The position numbers and the translations under genes were made by a program. From NCBI RefSeq assembly GCF_033958435.1, contig NC_134138.1, positions 30,720,598 through 30,784,597 of the forward strand: a stretch of 64,000 nucleotides of DNA, given 5' to 3'. Positions 34,166 to 46,099 of this stretch are shown here, one piece after another. This stretch comes from Carettochelys insculpta. Its lineage: Eukaryota; Chordata; Testudines; Carettochelyidae. Below the pieces are notes generated by a model. That model did not search any database. It was not told where the DNA came from and saw only the letters and a program-made list of their open reading frames with translations. Position 1 is the first letter of the stretch; each line of letters opens with the position of its first letter.

Positions 34166-35530
34166 TCACCCTGCGGCCTCGTCGAAATGGGCCCACAGGG
34201 CCTCCCGGACCCGGATCCCTTCGGGATCCACCTGGAGACTGGGGGCAGCGGGTGGCTGCATGTCAGCCCTGCCAGCCTCCACAGCCCACCCCTGAAAGAA
34301 TGCCTCCCCCTTGCTCTCGACCAGGTTGTGGAGGGTGCTGCACGCGCCCACAATCTGGGGGATGTTGGTGGGGCTCGCATCAAGGCGGGCGAGGAGACAC
34401 CTCCAGCGCCCTTTGAGGCAGCCAAATGTGCGCTCAACCACCTGGCACGTGTGGTTCAGGCGCTGGTTGAAGCACTCCTGGCTGGCTGACAGATGGCCCG
34501 TGTAAGGGTGCATGAGCCAGGGCCGGAGGGGGTATGCCGCGTCTGCGATGATGCAGAGGGGCATGGTGGCGTCCCCCACAGGGATCTCCCGCTGGGGGAT
34601 GTAGGTCCCTGCCTCCAGCCGTCAGCACAGGCCCGAATTCCAGAATACCTGGGCGTCATGGGTGCTGCCAGGCCAGCCAACATATATGTCCAGGAAGTGG
34701 CCCCAGCTGTCCACCAAGGCCTGGAGGACCACTGAGTGGTAGCCCTTCCCGTTTAAGAAGCATCCTCCACTGTGCTCCAGGTCACAGAGGGGGATGTGGG
34801 TCCCATCCAGAGCCCCAAAGCAAATGGGGAAGCCCAGAGTGGCAAAGCCTGCGATGGTAGTATCCGGGTACCCAAGCTGCACGAGCCTGTGGAGGAGCAG
34901 GGCGTTGATGGCGTGGACGACCTGCAGGGGAAGGACATGGGAGAGCACCAATGAGGGGTGTGCAGGGTGTGTCTGGCCCTCCCCTGCCAGGGTTCCCCTC
35001 CCATCCCAGGGCTGCCTCTCCCTCCCCATGGGTCCTCTTACCTCCATGAGGACAGCCCCGACGGTGTCCTTGCCAACGCCAAACTGCTGCCCCACGGATC
35101 GGTAGCTGTCTGCAGTGGCCAGCTTCCAGATAGCGATGCCGACCTGTTTCTCCATGCTGAGGGCACACCGCATGGCGGTGTCCTGGTGCCTCAGTGCAGG
35201 GGTGAGCCACTGGCAGAGCTCCAGGAATGTCTACCGGCTCATACGAAAGTTCTGGAGCCAGCAGTCGTTGTCCCACTCACCGAGCACCAGCCGCTCCCAC
35301 CAGTCGGTGCTTGTGGGGTAGCTCCACAGCCGGCGGCATGTGTGGCGGGGGGGCCGGGAGGCTGCAGGGTCTGGGGTTGCTTCCTTCTCCCCTGGGGGCA
35401 GCTCCTCTTCTGTGGCTAGAATGTGATCAGCTGCTTCCTGCATGGCATTGAGCAGGGCGAGCGCTGCTCCTACAGGGGCGGCTGGGTGGACCTCTGGCTG
35501 CTGCTGCTGCTGCTGCTGCTGGGGGTCCAT
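34166..35530 (-). pseudogene. Harbinger DDE transposase, two in-frame stops
   Basis: This is the catalytic cut-and-paste transposase, related to the host gene family HARBI1. It starts MDP plus a poly-Gln run (CTG repeats at about 35496-35520). The conserved N-terminal block DWWERLVLGEWDNDCWLQNF and a helix-turn-helix-like stretch (SYRSVGQQFGVGKDTVGAVL) follow. The catalytic triad is present: D in GALDGTH (about 34806), D in GSTHDAQVF (about 34656), E in QVVERTFG (about 34434). An in-frame 120-nt GT...AG intron is likely at 34922-35041. Only two lesions are seen, TAG at 35231-35233 and TGA at 34622-34624, and all pieces stay in one frame. The spliced length of about 414 codons fits the family. 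Confidence 0.85.
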
Positions 35531-36169
35531 AACTGCGTCGCCAAGGTGTGCGTTCCTATGGCTCTGCAGACCGTGTGCTGTGCAGGCTGAGCGTGTCTGG
35601 GAGGGGCCCTTTAAGGGAGCAGCTAGCTGTTGCCCCGGAAGTGCTAGTCCGCCCTGTGACCCTGTCTGCAGCTGTTCCTGGCACCCTTATTTCAATGTTT
35701 GCTACTTTGGCGTGTAGACGCTCCCCCGCAGCACCTATTTCGATGTGGTGCTGCCCAATGTCGACGTTGAACGTCGTCGGCACCAGCCTGGAGGACGTGT
35801 AGACGTTATTCACCAAAATAGCCTATTTCGATGTTGATACATCGAAATAAGCTATTTCGATGTAGCATACACGTGTAGATGTAGCCTACATGGGACAGTG
35901 AACCACACCCAGTAGATGTGTGGGTTACACTTACTCTGGCCTTGTTGCTTTATCAGTGTATAGATTCTTTCACTAGCAGAAAATACCGAGTGCTAAAGAG
36001 CTCTTTTATCTATTGCAGAAAGGTACAACAAGAACCAATGGCTAGCAGTTAACATAGATAAATTCAGACTGAAAATAAGGTGCAGATTTTCAACTGTGAG
36101 GGTGGTTAGCCACTGAAAGAAATTACAAAGGAAAGTTGTAAAGACTCCCTGGTCTTTATTTCTTCAGAC

Positions 36170-36330
36170 CAAAATTGGAGGCATTGCTGGAAGGCATTCT
36201 TCATTCAAACACAAGTTATTGGGCTCAATGCAGGGTACCTGGATGATAAAAAGTCTGTGCTATACAGAAAGCCAGATGAGATGATCTAATTGTCCCTTCA
36301 GGCCTTAGCATCTCTGAATTCAAGAATTTG
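36170..36330 (+). mobile_element. CR1 3'-end fragment
   Basis: The wording 'gatgagatgatctaattgtc' and 'ccttcaggccttagcatctc' resembles the CR1 3' UTR. It is highly decayed. Confidence 0.4.
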
Positions 36331-38020
36331 GCTCATGACATTTATGTTTGTTCTCCAACAAAGGGAAAAGTAGGGTTCAAAAGTGAGCTAGGTGCCCTGT
36401 TAATATAGCACAAATGTTTAAAAGCAAAAAACATAACAGGCAGTCAATCAAAATAATGCTGATGTTCAAAGTATTGAAATAAAATGAATCATAAAGCACA
36501 TTCAGGTAAATGTTATTTCAACCCTTTGAGGATTATCAGCCATTTATTTCCTTTCTAGAATTACTGATTAGGGGACATTATATTGATAGAAGAGGAGTAT
36601 AGGGGCAATGCATGGCTTTCACAGCTGCTTAAGTGTCTTAGGGATAAAAAGCCATTTTATAACTTTCATAAGGAGTTATTTGATAACACTACATGAGACC
36701 ATCATATACATTTTCTTCCGTCATGCATATTAATATGCCTTAACAAGACAAAGAAAAATTAAAATGGAAGTAAGGAATTTGCTTTTCTTGCATCATGAGG
36801 TTTTGAAAACCTGGTGCTTCTGTTTTCTTGGGCTTACGTGCTTAAAAGTAGGGTTAAATGTGAATAAGTGATTGAGGGAGAGACTTTGTTGGAAATACAG
36901 TCATGCTTCTGCACACAGACTTTGTCAATAAAGACTTCAGTCCTGCTATAGTTTGAACCGAGACTGAAATAGATTTCCCCATAACTTCATGCAGAGCCAA
37001 GTTCTTTAGAACACAGCAGCTATGTTCAGTCCACGTCAGGGTGCGGTCTTCTCCACTGGGACTGCATATTTCTGTGGTAATTACTCTTATGAGTCATGTT
37101 TGAATACATGGAACTATTGATAGATGAAATACCAGTAGTGAGTCCTAAGAATATATAGCAAAATTCCTGGTTTTTGTAAGACCAGCAAAACTTCTTGTGG
37201 CTGTGCACCACCACTGGCATCCTTTGTGCAGTTTGTTAGTTACACAAGCTTTTACTACAATGTCAGAATAAATGTTCAAAAAGCCTTGCACCTGCTGCTG
37301 GGTTCACCTCTTCCTCTGAACTTCGTTGCCCTCTTCTGGCCTGCATATAAGGAAGCAGGTGCAGGGAAAGGGAGATGTTGCCTCAGGGACCTGCAGTTCC
37401 AAAGGGCCCAAGGCTTATGGCAGCTGGAGCCCCAGGGCCTTTAAATTGCTACTGGAGCACTCTTGCGGCATGCTCCAGATGGCTCGGATGGCTGGTTGAT
37501 GGGGTGGGCAGCACAGTCTGGGCAGCACTGAAGGCTGGCTGCTCCTTCCAGCTGGGGCCTCAGCCCTTCCTCTTGAGGCCTTGCTCCTTCTGGGAGTGCA
37601 GAGCCACCTCCCATACCCCCTTGCCCAAGGCCCAGCAATTTTGTGGGCCTGTATGACCTTCTTGTGGTTGGAAGCCCTATTATGGCACCAGCAGGCTACT
37701 CAGGCTAAGCTGCAGTCACCCAGTTCTGAGCAAGAACAGAGGTTTAGTCTGTCATTGCCATAGAGAAATAGTGTCACCCATTCACCACAGCCCAGAAAAT
37801 CCTGCCCTGCTGTCTTTCCTCTTCCAAGTGTGAATGAAATCATTAAAACTCTGACAGCATTCAAAAACTCTAACCCCCTCTCCCTGTGACCAAAGCTCTG
37901 AATTCATCTTCCCTGCTGTTGGATTACAGAGCAAGTTTATATCCACTTTCCACCCAATTTCAAAACTATTGGGAAAACCCCTGAGTTCCACCCACCTTCA
38001 AGAACTACCACAATAAACAG
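36331..38020. other. No gene recognised
   Basis: The stretch 37.3-37.8 kb is GC-rich with incidental frames on both strands. I see no domain, splice-bounded exon or transposon terminus. Confidence 0.3.
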
Positions 38021-38023
38021 ATA

Positions 38024-39975
38024 GGGTGCATCTACACCGGCCAGCTAGTTTGAAGCAGCCAGCACAAAGTCAAAATAGCACGCGTCGTGTCTACACATGA
38101 CGTGCACTATTTTGACGTTGAAATCGACTTTAGGCGGTGACACGCCAAAATTGCTATTCCTATCCGAAGATGGGAATAGTGCCCTACTTTGACGTCCAAC
38201 GTCGAAGTAGGGCTTGTGTAGACAATCCACATCCTGCTACATCGAAATAGCGGGGTCCTCCATGGTGGCCATCAGCTGAGGGGTTGACAGACACTCTGTC
38301 CAGCCCCTGTGGGGTTCTGTGGGCCCAGGGCTTCTGGCTGCTGCTGCTGCAGCTGGGGTCCTGCAACTGGTTGTCAGCTCTGCGGACATCATGCTGTGCA
38401 GGCCGAGTGTGTCTGGGTTGGGCCCTTTAAGGGAATGGCTTGCTGTTGCCCCAGAAGGGCGAGTCCAGCCTGTGACCTGTTAGCTGATGGTTGGGTGAGA
38501 TACCACCTATGCCATTATTTTCATCTGAGTCTTTAACTGCTAGGACAGACATTCCCTTCGCAGCGGGCAGCCAGGGCAGGCTGACAAATGCCCCAAGGTC
38601 CTACACCCGAGTCTTTAACTGCTAGGACAGGAAAAGTCCCTTCACGGGGGGCATCCAGGACAGGCTGATGGGTGCCCCAACGGTTGCACTGAGAGCTTCC
38701 CACACCCAAGTCTTTAGCTGCTAGGACAAGAAAGTCCCTTCGCAGTGGGCAGCCAGGGTGGCTGACGGGTGCCCCAGAGAGTCTGCTCCATGGAGGCAGC
38801 ACGACTCAGTGCTCAGCTCTCAGCATGCTCTCACCAATGACCAGGCTAATGCAGCTGAAAAGCAGCTGGGTTCTTTGTTTCATGTTTGGCTTGCACAGTA
38901 ACAGGGACAGTCAGGTTACAACTTAACCAATTACTTATTTATTGACTAAGGAGACTTAACTCTTATGGTTACAAGATTACAAGATATATACTTTGTTGCA
39001 AGATTACAAGATTTATACTTTGTTACAAAGATTACAAGGTTTGCACTTTGTTCTTTAGTTGCCAATAGCTAGCATATAACAATTCATAGATCTATTATTG
39101 AATGTGCACAAAGAAAACAAAAGAAAAGCAATACACTAAACAGGTCTTATTCTCACCCCTGCATTACCAACGTGGCGTGGCCAGTGTTTTCACTTAATCC
39201 CTCAGGAAGAAGCAATAATAACTAGGAACGGGCGTCCCCTAGGACCTCGGGAGGCAAAGACCCTCCTGACTGGCAGGTAGAGGTAATTGGAGGTCAGTTA
39301 GAGGGGCTGCTGGACCCTTACTTTATACGCATTGGGTCACATATGCTCTTCCTTGTCTCAAAAGATGCCAATTGAATTAACTCGTCTCGAGACACTAATT
39401 CTCACAAGGCTGGTTCACACTTGTGGGGTGGAGATAATTTTAGGGCATTCTTTCTTTATGGGCCAGAGATTTTTCCTCCATCTGGAACGTTTGTGTAGGC
39501 AAATCAACTGATGGTACTTAGCCAAGGGCAGTCCGAGGCCCTGCTGTCTGTTAGCCCATTGTCTCTTGTTGCACCTTTGCTCTGGAGCATCAAAAAGACT
39601 GTGCCTGAGATAAGCACATCTGCGCTCTTGGGCATTCCAGGGCTGAGCTGTTTCTTTAATCCTTTGGTGTTCTGAAGCACCCAGGAGAGACGAGATGGAG
39701 TAGAGAAAAAGCGGGGGGGGGGGGTTCTGCCTGGCTATATGACCCCATTTGCAGGTTTTGCTGGCCCCTTATTTTGACAGGGAGCGCTTGTGTGTGAGGA
39801 TGCTCCACATTTCCTTCTGGTGCAGCTCCTTTCGACGTTCCCCATCGCTACTTCAACGTTGAACGTCAAAGGCACCAGCCCTGGAGGACGTTTAGACGAT
39901 ACGCGTCTAAGTAGCCTATTTTGATGTTCTTACTTCAAAATAGGCTACTTGTAGTGTGCTAGTGTAGACATAGCC
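38024..39975. mobile_element. Harbinger deletion derivative, split by an LTR
   Basis: The left end is GGGTGCATCTACACCGG and the right end the inverse of GGCTATGTCTACACTAG, with ATA on both sides (38021-38023 and 39976-39978). The left part shares 'gaagtagggc', 'atggtggccatcagctgagg' and a CTG run with the 31.85-kb Harbinger and the 22.8-kb MITE. It is therefore an internally deleted relative. It was later interrupted by the LTR at 38478-39739. Confidence 0.7.
38478..39739 (-). mobile_element. Solo ERV-type LTR in Harbinger, 5-bp TSD
   Basis: It begins TGTTAGCTGATGG and ends GCCTGGCTATA on the plus strand. It is flanked by a perfect TGACC at 38473-38477 and 39740-39744, within sequence that is continuous in the intact Harbinger. 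It belongs to the same family as 19182-20441, including three U5-side tandem units (starts near 38524, 38606 and 38707). A second tandem block with a period of about 30 bp ('gattacaagat...actttgtt') lies at about 38965-39055. No internal genes are present. Confidence 0.75.
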
Positions 39976-42900
39976 ATAGAGTGTTGGTTGATGTTACGTT
40001 ATTTCATTTACCTTTATTCTGAATTCAGTAAAAAACATATTGATTTTGTTTTCCCAATACTACTATGAAATCTGCCACAGACTTGAAAGCAGCCAGAGCA
40101 CAGAAATCGGGAGCTCCTGCCCCAGAGTGTAGAACAAGCGTGCAGACCCCATGCATGTCGGGTGCTAACCTGTGCCTTTTTAACAGGCCTTTTTCACTCC
40201 CTGAGGAGAATCTCTGTGTGCCTGTTAAAAACAAGCTTTATTTTGCCCTGATTAATTTTCACTCCTTTTTCACAACTAATCTTTATTATTAGCTCCTGAA
40301 AATCAAATTGATTTTCTGTGTTGCTGAGGTCGTTCAGCTATTATCCCCTAGAGCTGTTCTCCTTTACTCATCCCAGGGGAAGCAAAACCATTTATGCAGA
40401 GTGGTTAAGATATTTGCAAGAGATACTGTGAAGAGCTTGGCTGTGTTTTCTAATTTTAACATTCTGGCACTCAGCATATGCCAGTTAAGGTCCTATTCTC
40501 ATGGATATTTGATATGGGTTTTTTATATAGACCCACGTAAGACATAACACATTGCTTGCGTTAGACATAGGGGCTGCAGGCACTCTCTTCACTCTCAACA
40601 GACAAAGATCTTCCTCATTGGGACAAAAATCATTGTCCAGGAGTAGATCCTCTACAAATCACTGCAATTTGTGCAATAATGCTGTCGGGGCAGTCAGTTG
40701 CTGCAGCCAGACTCCCACCTTCAAGGGTTGTGGCCTGGTCTTTTGCATCATCTACAATATTATGGTCTAAATTGGCAAACTTACAAAACAGAGATTTCTA
40801 ATTAATTAAATATAACAATAAACAAAATAATCAGTGTAGTGGCAACTGACATTTTACACAACTTAGCCAGAATGTGACATAGTGACAGTATGTACTGGTG
40901 CACTGTGGGCAGAACTGGGCACCCCACTGCATGGTAGAACTAGAGGAGGTTCTCAGCAGGGTAACAAACAGCATGGGGGAGCTCTCGTGGAACGCTATGG
41001 AACAGACTAGAAATGCTTACTGTTACACTCTATTAACTCCACGTGAGCAGGCTGTTCTGTTATAAGAAACCTCCTCTCCCCTAGCATGCTTCTCTGAGGA
41101 CTGACACTTTCAAGCTGACAAACCCAAGCAGCACTAAACCTGAAGCGGTCATTTCAGAACTGGCTAAACATGAGCCTTTTTTCTGATTGGTCAATACTGT
41201 TTTTTTCCCGAGGTGAATAGCAAATTCTGACAACTTGTTACAGATATTTTATAAATTCCTTAATTACTAGAAGTTAAAAAATCCATGGATTGAAATACTA
41301 AGATTTATCCATGTGCCTGTATTACATGAAATCACATTAACAATCAACTGGCCATACTTCTGAGATTAAATTTATATTGTGCCTTGCATCCCGAAGAATA
41401 GCAATGCATTTTACAAATGTAACAGATTACATACAAGGATCTATTACTTCTGAAGTGAAACACAGCTACTATTTAACAGTGTGCAACCATGGATCACAAC
41501 CACACTGGGCAGGACATGACAATTTTGTCCAGTCAAAAGTTCTAGAATTTTTATTTGTGCTATTTATTTATTTTGGTAGTTGGATTGTATATACCTGCAT
41601 TCAGTCAGGATCCTGACACTAGAACAACTCCTCATGCAGAAGGATATGTGGTATTTTTAAGGACCACAGGGAAAAAGGGATTATCTATGTGTTGCATCCA
41701 TTCTATGGCACCTCCATCAGTGGCACAATGCCTCCTTCCAGCATTCAGGGACACTGCTTCAGAACTGACTGAGAGGAAGAGTATCATCTGCTGAATCATA
41801 CACAATACTCCTGGCAACACACTTCTTTTAGATATCACCCATTCAGGGGTTGATCAAGATCAAAAAAACTTAACTGGTCAGAGTGAAAGGAATCTGAGCT
41901 CAAGTTGGCCTGGTTGCATGGGATACTGGAACAAAAAGTACATGAATTCAGTGTTGTGTTAAAGTAGCTAAAAATGGGAGGTTATAAGTTATTAACCTGA
42001 AAAGTAGATGGGTTAGAATACAGTTGCTTACATATGGGAATAGTTGCATACTGCTTTTTTTAAATTATTATTGCTTTTCAGCTGAATTTACTGCTGCTGC
42101 AATTTGTCTAATCCTTGTAGCACGTTTCCTATGGATGGTTGGGGGAGAAAAACCAGTAAATTACTGAGGAATTTTTTTGCCTATATTTAACTCTTTTTTT
42201 TGCAAATATTACTATGTTTTTCAACAATTTTAGGTCAACCCCATTAATTCTGACTGCTGGTGTCCTAATTTGCTGTCAGAAGGCTTTCTTATACACCTGC
42301 AGAACAAAGAAATCAATATGTGGTTAGGAACAGCCATCCATGAAAGAGAGGCTGTCTAATAATATTTTTAGCACTCCATTTTTTTCTCTTGAATCCATTA
42401 TATCTGTGGTGTTAAAAGAAAAAATAATTAAATTTGAATAGAGAAATTGTTATGTCTGTAATTTCTTTGATAAGACACGGTGCATTTTCTTTCTTTTTTG
42501 AAAATCCATGAGCTTTTAGGGCCATAGTCAATAGTCACTCCATGAGCTGTAGATTCAGAGAAGTTATTAAGGGTGCCATGAGGATGTACAGCTACAAGTG
42601 AAGAAGGGAAATGATAAAAGAGAAAATTTCAGAGGAATATTATGGAAAAATTTTCTTGACAGTGACATTTATTAAGCTTTGAGATAGGGTGATCTAAATT
42701 TTGTAGCTGAGCACCATTGATGGGCAGGTGATGTGCTGAGCCTTTGACTCCTATTATTTTTTTTGTATTGTGGTAGTGTGTATTAGTTCCTGTCATATAA
42801 CAAAACTCCACTGTGTTGTACAAAGATAGAACTGAAAAGGTAGCCCACCTGCCCCAGTGAAACTAATCAGGGTAGTTGCATTGTATTTACCATGTTCTCT

Positions 42901-43007
42901 CTCAATTTATTTGCTGTATCCACATGCTGTTTTCTCTTCCTGGCATAACCCCAGAGGTACTGAGACCACTGACAAGTGAGAATGAAGTCTTTGCTCCCCA
43001 GCCTTGG
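39976..43007. other. No gene recognised
   Basis: Three kilobases of AT-rich DNA with only short incidental frames. No clear transposon ends or RNA genes are visible. Confidence 0.3.
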
Positions 43008-43112
43008 CTGAGCAGAAGATGGCTTTTACTTCATGGGGCAGAACACAGAGCTTTAGCCCCCAAGGTCGCAGGTTCAATCCCCCCTGCTGATGACCTGGGG
43101 ATGTTGGTGTTA
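43008..43112 (+). mobile_element. tRNA-derived SINE fragment
   Basis: The order 'ttacttcatggggcagaaca' (A-box-like) then 'gtcgcaggttcaatcccccc' (good B box GGTTCAATCCC) is tRNA-like. The A box is decayed and the acceptor does not pair, so it is not a tRNA gene. Confidence 0.45.
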
Positions 43113-44578
43113 CATTGGTAAAAGTGCTGACTCTGTGGGTGCTCTGGGATGGGGAGAATTAAGGCTGTGGTATAATGTTGGGGAAGGAGTGGAGTGGGAT
43201 GCGGGGGGGTGGTGGAATCAAGTACCCCCCCCCCACAGATGGAGGTGAAGTTGGTTTGTGTGAGAAACAGTTTCAGAAGAGCTCAGGCCCAGCTTTTCAA
43301 GAGCTGAGTTCTCCAGATTGGAGTACAATTGGGCCTACATAAGAGCTGGGTTTTCAGAAGTAGTCAGCTCTTGGCAGCCCCCATGACCATAATTATGACT
43401 GCAGTTTCCCACATGTCCGCATAACATGCTGCCTTCTTGAAAATGCTGGCCTGTGTGTGGCCACGTCTATCCTGTGGGACCTCTATGGAGACCTAGCTGT
43501 GTTTACAATGGGTGGGTGGGGGTTAGTGCAGCGTAGTCCCAGTACTCATGATCATAGGTGCTGACTCTGTAGTTGCTTCAGAGCTGGAGCATCCAGAGGG
43601 GAAAAGTGATGGGTGCCGCACACCCAATGGCAGCAAGCACCTCCCCTCCTGTTCCTTCTAGTGTCTCCCAGCCACCTCAATCAGCTGTTCTGTGGTGTGC
43701 AGAGAGGGATGAGTGAGGATGGGGCATGCTTGGGGGTGGAGAAAGGAAGGGAATGGAAAGACCAGGCAGAGGTGCAGCGAGGGCAGGGCAGGAATAGGCA
43801 GAGTAGGGATGAGGCTTTGGAACAATGGGTGGTGTCAGGTGTGGGGACAGGGACTGGGGCAGAGCCACGAGGGAGCTGAGCTCCCTCTGGCACATTAGGA
43901 AGCCAATGTTGCGCTCAGGAATATGGATTTTTCACATCCCTAAGTGCCTTAGTGGTGTTGACCTAAGCGTTATGTGTAGACCAAGGTGGGTGTGCATGGG
44001 GGGAGGCAGGGGTTGGGGAGTTCTGTGGGGCAGCAGCAGCACTGTTTTTTATTTTTAATTTGTGTGGTGCACTGTACCTAAGGGTGGTCTAATTGCTGTA
44101 TATAAATATAAATATAGTGAAAGATCATAGTAAAGGATTTACATTTTAATTGATATTTGTAATGCTGATGGCAGTGACTCTAGAGCATGACTTTAGGAAT
44201 CAGGGCACAAACCCCAAACAAGTCAGGAATTCTCCACTTCAATTTTGTTTATCAATTATAAGTGTAAACACCTCAGGCAGCTTAAATATGGAGTCACAAT
44301 CAGTCCCCTTGCCACTAAAATGACCATACCTTTGTGATGGGTGGTTCCTTATACTGGGAATCACAGCATTATTCCCAAAGAACCATCCGTTTACCCCAGG
44401 TCAAGTACAGTCTAATTTTCACTGTCAATCCTATAATGAACTATATAAAGATTATTAAATAGGAAAAAGAAATCTGAGAGTTATTTACAAGGTTAAAGCA
44501 AGAAAACACAAATTCACAACTGAGTTTAAATCTCAAAATTTAAAAGGGAATAGAAGTTTATATAATCTGCAAACTGTA
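43113..44578. other. No gene; purine-rich low-complexity stretch
   Basis: The stretch 43.15-44.04 kb is GC/purine-rich with several G runs. A segment at about 43540-43670 ('aggtgctgactctgtag', 'gggtgccgcacacccaatgg') resembles the scrap at 7.68 kb and is probably an old hAT-like element. The remainder is unassigned. Confidence 0.3.
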
Positions 44579-44580
44579 TA

Positions 44581-44907
44581 CTGGTTAAACCTCTCTAATC
44601 TGGCACCCTTGGGACCTGACCAGTGCTGGATGAGAGAATTTGCTGAACTATGGGAGGTCAATATTGTTCAGCAGTATTACCAACACTTTCACTGCTTACT
44701 GAGCTTTTAGGAGACATTTAGGGGTATGTTACATCTAAATAACAACACAGAACACTGACAGCCAGGACTGGTGGCTGGAAACAAACTTTATGAGACCACA
44801 GAAAACTTGGCCACACCCATGGTAAGTGGTCATTCTGCAAACTAAAATCATGCTGGATTACTGATGTTGCCAGATGTGAGAGTTCTGGATTAGAGAGGTT
44901 CAGGCCG
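44581..44907. mobile_element. Tigger/pogo-like MITE, second copy
   Basis: The ends CTGGTTAAACCTCTCTAATC and the inverse of AGAGAGGTTCAGGCCG are flanked by TA at 44579-44580 and 44908-44909. It is the same family as 14399-14723, with shared interior wording such as 'accaacactttcactgctta'. Confidence 0.7.
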
Positions 44908-45030
44908 TATATTTTAAGCATCTGCAGCTTTCTAGTTTATGCTTACACAAACCTTGTCACCCAGAATGTAAGCATGATAGAGATAACTAGTGTCTTCATG
45001 CCAAGTGTTTTATCCCTCTCCTACAAACTC

Positions 45031-45655
45031 AGGCCAGGGCTACACTAGGAGATTAAGGCTGCTTCTACACATGACACCTCCTGTTGGGGTGGCATGATAA
45101 CGAGAACATTTGAAAAAGGCTAATGAGGTGCTAACATGCATATTCAGTGACTCATTAGCATAGTGATGGCTGCACAAATTTCAAAGTGCAGACTTTGAAT
45201 TGCAGATTGACAGTGTAGATATGGGCAGCTTTGAAATAAGTGCCCCACTTCAACAATCCCTTACTTCCTCAAAACTAGATCGGAGTAAGGGAATGTCAAA
45301 ATGGGCATTTATTTCGAAGCTGCCCCCATCTATATTGTTAATCTGCAATTGGAAGTCTGCACACTGAAATTTGCATGGCCATCATTGTGGTAACGAGGCA
45401 CTGAATATGTACATTAGCGCCTTATTAGCCTTCTTTGAATTGTCTCATTACCATCCAATGGGAGGTGGCATGTGTAGAAGCAACTCAAGTTGAATTTAAA
45501 GGTCTTAGGTCAATTTTATAAACCAACTGTCTTCACCACAGTGCTCAATAAGTCAATTTTAAGGGGCTCTAAAGTCGACTTTTGTAATGCCAAATTTCCT
45601 GGCAGTAAGTCCTAAAAATCTATTTTACAACGCTGACCTACACAAGTGCAGATGG
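45031..45655. mobile_element. Harbinger-type element end, split by a MITE
   Basis: The left end GGCCAGGGCTACACTAGG leads into a body with 'aagtcgacttttgtaatgcc' and 'acctacacaagtgcaga'. The body is broken by the MITE at 45058-45485. A Myb-like fragment downstream (45.8-46.1 kb) may belong to the same element. Confidence 0.4.
45058..45485. mobile_element. Near-palindromic MITE
   Basis: The ends GGCTGCTTCTACACATGACA and the inverse of TGGCATGTGTAGAAGCAACTC are long inverted repeats. The halves mirror one another ('agtgcagactttgaattgca' versus 'tgcaattggaagtctgcaca'). Confidence 0.6.
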
Positions 45656-45834
45656 CAGCATTATTAAAATCAATTTTATTAGCCTCCAGAGCAGTCCCAC
45701 ATTGCCCCTTGATGTATTCTTTCTAGTCATCGCTTCATCTTCACTGCTCTCCAGGTGAGCATGAAGTAAGTGAGAGGAAGCAGTGGCCTTCAGCCTGGGA
45801 ATTTTGAATCTATTTCCTTTCCTCTCTGACCACT

Positions 45835-46065
45835 GTGGGGAGCAGATATCTGGAGCACATCTCTGCAGCACACCTAATAGCCATGAGTTCCCAGGGTTGC
45901 AAAAGAGCCCCAGCATGGAGGCATCGGGAGATCTTGGACCTCATTGCAGTGGGAGGGTGGTGGGCTGGGTGGGGAGCAGAAGAAGCTATCTTCCTTCAGG
46001 TTGTGAAGGTCTTACTTTTAACCTTCAGACTCCTGAGACTGAAAAGTTTCCTGTTCATTCTATAG
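45835..46065 (+). pseudogene. Myb/SANT-like domain fragment, Harbinger type
   Basis: The frame contains MSSQGCKRAPAWRHREILDL followed by IAVGGWW. This resembles the start of the Myb/SANT-like domain of Harbinger accessory proteins (compare RGPSWTEAELWDLL at 32.4 kb). The rest of the domain is lost. A transposon relic is more likely than a host gene. Confidence 0.45.
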
Positions 46066-46099
46066 ATTCCCTGCACTCTGCCCCCAGGGAACCACCCAC

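Larger units (their letters stand above)
31850..35885. mobile_element. PIF/Harbinger transposon, two-gene, near-complete
   Basis: The termini are GCCGCATCGACACG (left) and the inverse of GCTACATCTACACG (right), with CTA duplicated at 31847-31849 and 35886-35888. Subterminal zones at both ends are packed with TTCGAAGTAG / CATCGAAATAG motifs, likely transposase or Myb-protein binding sites. A Myb-like gene runs rightward (32.3-33.8 kb) and a DDE transposase runs leftward (35.5-34.2 kb). The two converge on an AT-rich spacer (33.8-34.1 kb). This is the standard two-protein layout of animal Harbingers. Confidence 0.85.

Noticed and set aside
35490..35522. CTG repeat as a free microsatellite
   Set aside because: It lies in frame at the start of the Harbinger transposase (poly-Gln) and recurs in its derivatives, so it is part of the element.
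43008..43112. Candidate tRNA gene
   Set aside because: There is a good B box but a decayed A box and no pairing acceptor stem, so it is a SINE head and not a tRNA.
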